From Alistipes sp. (GTDB lineage: Bacteria; Bacteroidota; Bacteroidia; Bacteroidales; Rikenellaceae), in NCBI GenBank assembly GCA_017501025.1, contig JAFVXS010000235.1:1-5116 (forward strand): a stretch of 5,116 nt of DNA. Direction: 5' to 3'. The position numbers and the translations under genes are program-made. Below the pieces are notes generated by a model, which saw nothing but the letters and a program-made list of their open reading frames with translations, had not been told where the DNA came from and did no database searches. Shown here in pieces: positions 1-5,116 of this stretch. Numbering within the stretch: the stretch's first letter is position 1; each line of letters begins with the position of its first letter.

Positions 1-252
1 AGTTACACCGAATGGCAACAGCAGTTGGATAAGATTCTGACTGCGGAGCAGCGTGCTGCAATAGCAAAAGGCACTCCGCGTGATTGGTTTGAAGAGAGCC
101 ACAAAGCTGCACAAGAGTTGTATATAGCCTCTCCAAAGGGGCAGAAGTTGTGGTATCAGTACGCCAACTACTCTGCACCGATTGTAGAGAAGCGACTCCT
201 TGCCGGCGGATTACGATTGGCAATGCTGCTAAACGAAATCTATGGTAATTAA
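1..252 (+). CDS. S1/P1-family nuclease, C-terminal end only (5' partial)
   Basis: Frame 1 is open from the first base to a TAA at 250-252, giving 83 residues, so this is the tail of a gene that begins outside the window; the TTG at 25 is an internal Leu codon, not a credible start. The tail has the family's closing pattern: a D-W-F-E-E-S-H segment (residues 29-35), a tyrosine-rich helix, then I-V-E-K-R-L-L-A-G-G-L-R-L-A-M-L-L-N-E-I close to the stop. S1/P1 nucleases are secreted or periplasmic trinuclear zinc enzymes that cut single-stranded DNA and RNA and can remove 3' phosphates. The zinc ligands lie in the missing upstream part, so activity cannot be judged. pfkA starts 14 bp downstream, which suggests co-transcription. 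The assignment rests on recognising the C-terminal pattern alone. Confidence 0.82.
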   Translation, partial: SYTEWQQQLDKILTAEQRAAIAKGTPRDWFEESHKAAQELYIASPKGQKLWYQYANYSAPIVEKRLLAGGLRLAMLLNEIYGN

Positions 253-266
253 CCGTTTGGGTAGAG

Positions 267-1247
267 ATGAAAAAAATCAAGTGTATAGGTCTTTTGACCT
301 CCGGAGGCGATTCACCGGGAATGAACGCTGCAATACGAGCCGTAGTGCGAGCTGCCATCTATAATGGTTGGCAGGTTAAGGGCATTATGCGTGGCTACAA
401 GGGTCTTATTCGCAACGAAATCGAGGATTTCCGTTCCGATAGCGTCAGCAATATCATACAGCGTGGTGGCACAATTCTCAAAAGTGCCAGATGCGACGAG
501 TTTCGTACAGCCGAGGGTCGCCGAACAGCATACGAGAATATGCAAAAGGCTGCAATCGATGCACTTGTCATAATCGGTGGCGACGGCACCATAAGCGGAG
601 CCCGCACCTTTGCCGAGGAGTTCGATGTGCCAATAGTCGGCATCCCGGGTACAATAGACAATGACCTGTCGGGTACCGATTTGACTATCGGATACGACAC
701 TGCGCTCAACACCATTGTCGAGGCTGTCGATAAGTTGCGAGATACGGCAACATCGCACGAGCGACTCTTCTTCGTCGAGGTTATGGGTCACTCGGCAGGA
801 TATCTTGCACTCAACGGAGCCATAGCATCTGGTGCCGAGGCTGCAATTATCCCCGAATCGACCACAGGCAAGGACCAACTCAAAGAGCTTATCGACAACG
901 GCTTTCGCAAGAGCAAAAATTCGGCTATCGTACTCGTTGCCGAGAATCCCGAAACGGGAGGTGCATTCGGTCTTGCAGAGCGTGTCAAAGCAGAGTATCC
1001 GCAATACGATGCACGCGTAACCATTCTCGGACATCTGCAACGTGGCGGCTCCCCTACCGCATCGGACCGCATACTTGCATCGCGAATGGGTCGTGCAGCA
1101 ATCGACGCCCTAATCGAAGGACAACGCAACGTGATGATAGGTATTCGCAACGGAGATATGGTCTATGTTCCATTCACGCAGGCAATAAGTCGCACAAAGA
1201 CCATCCGCCAAAGCAATGTTGAACTTGTGAAGATTTTATCCATTTAA
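267..1247 (+). CDS. pfkA: ATP-dependent 6-phosphofructokinase
   Basis: Cytoplasmic glycolytic enzyme phosphorylating fructose 6-phosphate to fructose 1,6-bisphosphate. The 326-residue length is close to E. coli PfkA (320), and the two align by eye over most of the length. Visible motifs: T-S-G-G-D-S-P-G-M-N (residues 11-20), the nucleotide loop; R-G-G-T-I-L-K-S-A-R (66-75), with R75 matching E. coli R72; G-G-D-G-T (104-108); P-G-T-I-D-N-D (127-133), with D131 as catalytic base; and the substrate segment G-H-L-Q-R-G-G-S-P-T (255-264). Gly107 and Gly128 are glycines at the two positions that distinguish ATP-dependent enzymes from pyrophosphate-dependent ones, which carry Asp and Lys there, so ATP use is inferred. 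One oddity is M-G-H at 173-175, where E. coli has M-G-R (R171). The ATG at 267 opens directly into the conserved strand and is the only sensible start; the leader has only a weak purine-rich GGGTAGAG. The PfkB-type kinase follows after 31 bp. Confidence 0.96.
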   Translation: MKKIKCIGLLTSGGDSPGMNAAIRAVVRAAIYNGWQVKGIMRGYKGLIRNEIEDFRSDSVSNIIQRGGTILKSARCDEFRTAEGRRTAYENMQKAAIDALVIIGGDGTISGARTFAEEFDVPIVGIPGTIDNDLSGTDLTIGYDTALNTIVEAVDKLRDTATSHERLFFVEVMGHSAGYLALNGAIASGAEAAIIPESTTGKDQLKELIDNGFRKSKNSAIVLVAENPETGGAFGLAERVKAEYPQYDARVTILGHLQRGGSPTASDRILASRMGRAAIDALIEGQRNVMIGIRNGDMVYVPFTQAISRTKTIRQSNVELVKILSI

Positions 1248-1278
1248 CAACCCGAATCAAAAACCTAAAAATAAGATA

Positions 1279-2280
1279 ATGAAGAGCGTAATAGGAATAG
1301 GCAACGCACTGACCGATATGTTGGTAAATCTCAAATCGGACGAAGTGCTTTCGAAATACAAGATAGCAAAAGGCTCGATGTCGCTTGTCGATAGTGCATT
1401 GCAAGCCGAGGTCGGAAAGTCGGTTGCAGGTCTGCGATACTCGCTATCGTTAGGCGGCTCTGCCGACAACACCATACGAGCTATGGCACGTCTCGGCTCG
1501 ACCGTAGGATTTATCGGCAAAGTTGGCGAGGATACTACGGGCGATTACTTCGAGAAGGCCCTCGAAAATCTCGGCATTAACCCTGTAATATTTCGAGGCA
1601 AACACCGCTCGGGCAAGTGTATATCGCTTATCTCGACCGACGGCGAACGCACAATGCTCACCCACCTCGGGGCAGCTTTGGAGTTGAGTGCCGACGAAAT
1701 CGATGCTCGTGTATTGGAGGGCTACGACTGTCTCTACGTCGAGGGATATTTGGTACAGGACCACACACTGATTGAGTCGGTAATGCAGCAGGCAAAGTGT
1801 TGCGGTTTAACGGTTGCCATCGACCTCGCAAGTTTCAATGTCGTCGAGGAGAATTTGGGCTTTTTACGTCGTATCGTAGCCGAATATGTAGATATCGTAT
1901 TTGCAAACGAGGACGAAGCAAAAGTATTCACCGACGAGCCGGAGCCTATCAATGCTCTCCAAAAAATATCGGAACTTTGCGAACTTGCCGTGGTTAAAAT
2001 CGGAATGAAGGGTGCCTTGATAAAGCACAAAGGCGAAGTTATTCACGTCGGCATTATGGCGGCAGCAAAGCGTGTAGATACAACAGGTGCCGGCGACTTC
2101 TATGCCGCAGGTTTTCTCTATGGACTCTGCGAGGGGCTTTCGCTGCGACAGTGCGGCACAATCGGTGCTATCACTGCCGGCAAAGTTATCGAGGTCGTGG
2201 GAACAACTCTTGCCGAAGAGGCGTGGGAGGAGATTTTGAAGTACATCGAACGTGTCAAAACCGAGAAATATCTTTTCTAA
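1279..2280 (+). CDS. PfkB/ribokinase-superfamily kinase, probably adenosine-kinase-like
   Basis: A 333-residue protein of normal family length with the full set of ribokinase-superfamily marks. These are G-I-G-N-A-L-T-D (residues 6-13), where the Asp normally contacts the sugar hydroxyls; K-G-S-M-S-L-V-D (31-38); the G-G-S-A-D-N-T glycine motif (59-65); the N-x-x-E magnesium/phosphate motif as N-E-D-E (210-213); and the C-terminal anion-hole signature D-T-T-G-A-G-D (267-273), with D273 the expected catalytic base. The N-terminal pattern and the E-R-T-M-L-T-H-L-G-A-A segment resemble bacterial proteins annotated as adenosine kinases, so transfer of the ATP phosphate to a nucleoside 5'-OH is the best guess, but sugar substrates cannot be excluded. 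Despite the PfkB name it is not homologous to the adjacent PfkA. The ATG at 1279 follows an A-rich leader without a Shine-Dalgarno sequence. Gaps of 31 bp upstream and 18 bp downstream suggest an operon. Confidence 0.9.
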   Translation: MKSVIGIGNALTDMLVNLKSDEVLSKYKIAKGSMSLVDSALQAEVGKSVAGLRYSLSLGGSADNTIRAMARLGSTVGFIGKVGEDTTGDYFEKALENLGINPVIFRGKHRSGKCISLISTDGERTMLTHLGAALELSADEIDARVLEGYDCLYVEGYLVQDHTLIESVMQQAKCCGLTVAIDLASFNVVEENLGFLRRIVAEYVDIVFANEDEAKVFTDEPEPINALQKISELCELAVVKIGMKGALIKHKGEVIHVGIMAAAKRVDTTGAGDFYAAGFLYGLCEGLSLRQCGTIGAITAGKVIEVVGTTLAEEAWEEILKYIERVKTEKYLF

Positions 2281-2298
2281 AACTCATACTGTTTCGAA

Positions 2299-4266
2299 AT
2301 GAAAAAAATAAACCTGCTACTTGCCCTGCTGTTCGTCGTTACTCTCGCCGCATCGGGAGAAGAGCGTCGATTGCTGACAATGGAGGATGCAATCCTCAAC
2401 CCGAAATTGGCACCCGAAAACTATATAGTGACATTCGACTCGGAAAACCCGAAGATATACAAACACATCGACCGCAAAAGTCGTAAAGTCGAGAGTTTCG
2501 ACATTCGTTCGGGACGTCTTATCAGCACCGACTCACTCGTTAGCGAAAAGCCAAAGGCAAAACATTCGTATGCGATCAATCGCAAAAACAACATTGCGTG
2601 GATTGACGAACAGGGCAACGAGACAGCTATTACCTCATTCGACAACCCTGCAATAGTCTGCGGACAAAGCATATCACGAAACGAGTTCGGCATAAGCGGA
2701 GGTATATTCCCATCGCCCGACAATAAGTTTGTGGCTTTCTACCAAAAGGACGAATCGAGGGTTAGCAAGTTCCCGCTGCTCGATATCACCACTCGCACAG
2801 GCACGCTTCGAGAGATTCGTTACCCGATGAACGGAATGGCATCGGAGTTGGTATCGGTCGGTGTATATAATGTTGCCGCAAAGCGTTATATCTACTTAAA
2901 AGTCTGTGATTTCGATTCCGAGCGATACATCACCAATCTCGCTTGGTCACCCGACTCCAAAACTATATATGTGCAGGTCATCGACCGCCAACAAAAACAC
3001 GTTCGACTCAATGCGTACGATGCTCGCTCGGGCGAATTTATCAAGACTCTGCTGACCGAGCAGAATGAGTGCTGGGTCGAGCCGCAACACCCTATTACAT
3101 TTATCGATGACGACCGCTTTATCTACACGACCAACAATCGTGACGGATATAGAAATCTCTATCTCTATACACTCTCGACCGAGCAGTTGGAGCGATTGAC
3201 CGTAACGGATGCCGATGTGGAGTATTTTGCCCACACATCCGACAAGGTATATTACTACTCGGCAGAGGTTTCGCCCGTAGAGCGACATTTGTTTGTTATC
3301 GACCTTCGCACACGTCGCACAAAACAACTGACACGCGAAGAGGGTTGGCACACCTGTCATATCTCGAACGACAGAAAATATGTGGCAGACAACTTCTCAT
3401 CGCTCAACGTACCTCGCAAGGTGGCGATACTCTCGACCGACGGCAAGATATATCGTGAGATTTTTGCAGCCAAAGACCCATCCATAGGCTACAACTATGC
3501 CCCAATCGAGTTGGGCACCGTAAAGAGTGCCGATGGCAAATACGACAACTACTACCGACTGATAAAGCCTCTCGACTTCGATGCAACAAAACGCTACCCC
3601 GTAATACTATATGTATATGGTGGTCCCCATTCTCAAATGGTACGCAACCAATTCCAAGCACAACTTCGTCGCTGGGAGATGTATATGGCACAACGCGGAT
3701 ATGTGGTATTCGTAATGGACAACCGTGGCACATCAAATCGCGGTGCAGCATACGAAAAGGCTATACATCGCCAATGCGGTGTATGCGAAATGGAGGACCA
3801 GATGGCAGGTTTACGTTGGCTGATGTCGCACGATTGGGTCGATTCATCCCGCATCGGTGTACACGGTTGGTCGTACGGTGGCTTTATGACCATATCGCTG
3901 ATGGTAAACTACCCGGATATATTTAAGGTAGGCGTTGCAGGTGGTCCTGTAATCGATTGGAAGTGGTACGAAGTTATGTACGGAGAGCGATATATGGAGA
4001 CCGAAGCGACCAACGCCGAAGGCTTTGCCAAGACCTCGCTTATCCCACGAGCAAAAGATTTGAAGGGCAAGTTGCTTATCTGCCAGGGAGCTATCGACAA
4101 TGTTGTGGTATGGCAACACTCGCTGAACTTTATCAGCAACTGCATATCGACAAATGTTCAGGTTGATTACTTCCCATACCCATTGGCTGAACATAACGTA
4201 CGAGGCCGCGACCGAGTACACCTGATGCAAAAAGTCACAGACTATTTTAACGACTATCTGAAATAG
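2299..4266 (+). CDS. Exported S9-family prolyl tripeptidyl/dipeptidyl peptidase (PtpA/DPP-IV type)
   Basis: A 655-residue serine exopeptidase expected to remove short N-terminal peptides ending in proline. Residues 1-19 look like a Sec signal peptide: two Lys, a leucine-rich core, then A-A-S before G20. There is no lipobox Cys, so a soluble or surface-associated extracytoplasmic enzyme is likely. A beta-propeller follows to about residue 410, then an alpha/beta-hydrolase domain. The triad is visible: S525 in G-W-S-Y-G-G (523-528), D600 in G-A-I-D-N and H632 in A-E-H-N-V. E129 in R-N-E-F-G-I and E558 in W-Y-E-V-M-Y-G-E-R-Y match the N-terminus-binding Glu205 and Glu636 of P. gingivalis PtpA as I recall its numbering. 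The triad is offset by a constant 78 residues from PtpA (732 aa) and E129 by 76, so nearly all the length difference lies before E129. Whether it releases di- or tripeptides cannot be settled from sequence. Its ATG lies 18 bp after the kinase stop, with no Shine-Dalgarno sequence. Confidence 0.92.
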   Translation: MKKINLLLALLFVVTLAASGEERRLLTMEDAILNPKLAPENYIVTFDSENPKIYKHIDRKSRKVESFDIRSGRLISTDSLVSEKPKAKHSYAINRKNNIAWIDEQGNETAITSFDNPAIVCGQSISRNEFGISGGIFPSPDNKFVAFYQKDESRVSKFPLLDITTRTGTLREIRYPMNGMASELVSVGVYNVAAKRYIYLKVCDFDSERYITNLAWSPDSKTIYVQVIDRQQKHVRLNAYDARSGEFIKTLLTEQNECWVEPQHPITFIDDDRFIYTTNNRDGYRNLYLYTLSTEQLERLTVTDADVEYFAHTSDKVYYYSAEVSPVERHLFVIDLRTRRTKQLTREEGWHTCHISNDRKYVADNFSSLNVPRKVAILSTDGKIYREIFAAKDPSIGYNYAPIELGTVKSADGKYDNYYRLIKPLDFDATKRYPVILYVYGGPHSQMVRNQFQAQLRRWEMYMAQRGYVVFVMDNRGTSNRGAAYEKAIHRQCGVCEMEDQMAGLRWLMSHDWVDSSRIGVHGWSYGGFMTISLMVNYPDIFKVGVAGGPVIDWKWYEVMYGERYMETEATNAEGFAKTSLIPRAKDLKGKLLICQGAIDNVVVWQHSLNFISNCISTNVQVDYFPYPLAEHNVRGRDRVHLMQKVTDYFNDYLK

Positions 4267-4337
4267 CAAAGAGGGCTTCATTGCATAATTTTAGTATCGA
4301 CACAAACAAAAAAAACATAACAGATAATTTCAATTAT
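4267..4337 (+). other. A/T-rich intergenic spacer before prfB
   Basis: This 71-bp spacer is the largest gap in the window and the only place where transcription might plausibly stop and restart. A weak hairpin can be drawn at 4266-4284: GCAA pairs with TTGC, then comes an A-A mismatch, then two more pairs around a small loop. It is followed by only four consecutive T. TAATTTTA at 4286-4293 resembles the Bacteroidota -7 element TAnnTTTG at seven of eight specified or free positions, but no -33 TTTG lies at the expected distance upstream. The stretch just before the prfB start is A/T-rich without a Shine-Dalgarno sequence. None of these signals is strong enough to name a terminator or promoter. 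Confidence 0.3.
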
Positions 4338-5116
4338 ATGATACAACAGGAACAGATTAAGGAGATTGTAAGGCGTCTGGATACGCTGGGGAGGTGTCTT
4401 TGACATCGAACAGCGACGCATAGACCTTCAAAACGAGGAGGAGAAGACTCTCGAACCCAATTTTTGGGACGAGCCTGAATCTGCACAAAAACAGTTACAG
4501 AAAGTCGCCTCGATAAAGAGTTGGATAACCGACTACGACGCTGTTGCCACATTGGTCGAGGAGTTGTCGATGTTGCCCGAATTTATCACAGAGGGGCTTG
4601 CCGACGAGTCGGATATCGAGTCATCGTACAACCAAACACTTGCAGCCATCGAGAAGTTAGAACTGCGTAATATGCTACGCAGCGAAGAGGATAAGATGGG
4701 TGCAATAATCGACATCAATGCCGGTGCAGGAGGTACCGAGGCGTTGGATTGGGCATCGATGCTGCTCCGAATGTACACTCGTTGGTGTGAAGCCCACGGC
4801 TATCGTACGAAGATGCTCGACTATCAGGCAGGCGACGAGGTGGGTGTAAAGTCCTGCACAATGGAGGTTGAGGGCGACTTTGCATACGGATATCTAAAAA
4901 GCGAAAACGGAGTACATCGTATGGTGCGACTATCGCCGTTCAACGCCAACAACAAGCGACAGACAACATTTGCATCGGTAGCGGTAACGCCTGCCGTAGA
5001 TGAGAGTATCGAGGTAAGCGTCAATCCCGCAAATGTCGTTTGGGAGACCTTTCGTTCGAGTGGTGCAGGCGGTCAAAATGTCAATAAAGTCGAGACTGCC
5101 GCACGACTGCGTTACC
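4338..5116 (+). CDS. prfB: Peptide chain release factor 2, with programmed +1 frameshift (3' partial)
   Basis: RF2 reads UAA and UGA stop codons and triggers peptide release in the ribosome. Translation starts at ATG 4338, runs 21 codons to CTT (4398-4400) and meets TGA at 4401-4403. Skipping T4401 puts the reading into the frame starting GAC at 4402, which stays open to the window edge. This gives 259 visible residues (21 + 238) of about 365. The helical domain I comes first, with P-N-F-W-D shortly after the junction. The stop-recognition tripeptide S-P-F is at 199-201 within V-R-L-S-P-F; S-P-F marks RF2, since RF1 has P-x-T. The catalytic loop G-G-Q is at 244-246 within S-S-G-A-G-G-Q-N-V-N. 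Ser240 sits where E. coli K-12 has Thr246. The ATG is supported because residues 1-21 continue into the RF2 helical domain. It lacks a Shine-Dalgarno sequence. Roughly the last 105 residues lie beyond the right edge. Expression is expected to be autoregulated by the frameshift. Confidence 0.96.
4388..4404 (+). other. Programmed +1 ribosomal frameshift signal of prfB
   Basis: The elements stand in the canonical order: an internal Shine-Dalgarno-like GGGGAGG (4388-4394, containing GGAGG at 4390-4394), a 3-base spacer TGT, the slippery codon CTT (4398-4400), the in-frame stop TGA (4401-4403) and a following C that makes a weak termination context. The E. coli site has AGGGGG, three bases, then CTT TGA C, so spacing and slip codon are identical. 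In the known mechanism, scarce RF2 makes the ribosome pause at TGA; the peptidyl-tRNA(Leu) slips from CUU to UUU with help from anti-Shine-Dalgarno pairing, and GAC is read next. Abundant RF2 instead ends translation after 21 codons. The downstream frame encodes a convincing RF2, so this is recoding and not a broken gene. Confidence 0.95.

Noticed and set aside
25..252. Small separate gene starting at TTG 25
   Set aside because: The frame is open upstream to base 1 and the protein is the tail of an S1/P1 nuclease, so the TTG is internal.
312..1040. Long minus-strand open frame (242 codons) opposite pfkA
   Set aside because: It lies wholly within pfkA on the other strand, encodes no recognisable motif, is Cys-rich and low in family-like pattern, and is explained by codon bias of the real gene.
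1632..3444. Repeated TCTCGACCGACGGC near 1632 and 3431
   Set aside because: Both copies encode the same short Ser-Thr-Asp-Gly turn in unrelated proteins with shared codon preference; no flanking repeat or mobile-element structure.
3844..4281. Minus-strand open frame (145 codons) opposite the 3' end of the peptidase gene
   Set aside because: It overlaps the catalytic Ser, Asp and His codons of a convincing peptidase and shows no domain of its own, so it is a shadow frame.
4266..4284. Hairpin after the peptidase gene as an intrinsic terminator
   Set aside because: Only about six pairs with one mismatch, low GC at the base and just four consecutive T after it; too weak to call.
4286..4293. TAATTTTA as a Bacteroidota -7 promoter element for prfB
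   Set aside because: It resembles TAnnTTTG, but no TTTG-type -33 element lies at the right spacing, and such A/T strings are common in spacers.
4401..4403. TGA in prfB as a disabling mutation or sequencing error
   Set aside because: The surrounding CTT TGA C with GGAGG three bases upstream is the canonical RF2 recoding site, and the downstream frame is intact.

Overview
The window looks like a stretch of a Bacteroidota chromosome, most likely order Bacteroidales. Three things point there. The secreted peptidase closely resembles the Porphyromonas gingivalis prolyl tripeptidyl peptidase. The PfkB-type kinase has the N-terminal pattern of Bacteroidota adenosine-kinase-like proteins. The start codons follow A/T-rich leaders without Shine-Dalgarno sequences. 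Genus and species cannot be fixed from this sequence alone.

Layout: five genes, all on the + strand and tightly packed. (1) Positions 1-252 hold the last 83 codons of an S1/P1-family nuclease whose start lies off the left edge. (2) After 14 bp comes pfkA, an ATP-type 6-phosphofructokinase (267-1247). (3) After 31 bp comes a PfkB/ribokinase-superfamily kinase, probably adenosine-kinase-like (1279-2280). (4) After 18 bp comes an exported S9-family prolyl di/tripeptidyl peptidase of the PtpA/DPP-IV type (2299-4266). It has a complete catalytic triad, but its N-terminal propeller region is about 76 residues shorter than in P. gingivalis PtpA. (5) After a 71-bp A/T-rich spacer comes prfB, peptide chain release factor 2 (4338 to the right edge). 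It is interrupted by an in-frame TGA at codon 22, at a textbook programmed +1 frameshift site.

The short gaps between genes 1 and 4 suggest co-transcription, but the functions are mixed: nucleic acid degradation, glycolysis, nucleoside or sugar phosphorylation, peptide degradation. The only plausible links are loose salvage ones. prfB may be a separate unit or may be read through from the peptidase gene.

The clearest non-standard biology is the autoregulatory frameshift in prfB. Its strong internal GGAGG stands out because none of the four visible start codons has a comparable one. I see no mobile element, CRISPR array, tRNA, rRNA or evidence of an undescribed multi-gene system; apart from the recoding site and the shortened peptidase this is ordinary core-genome sequence.
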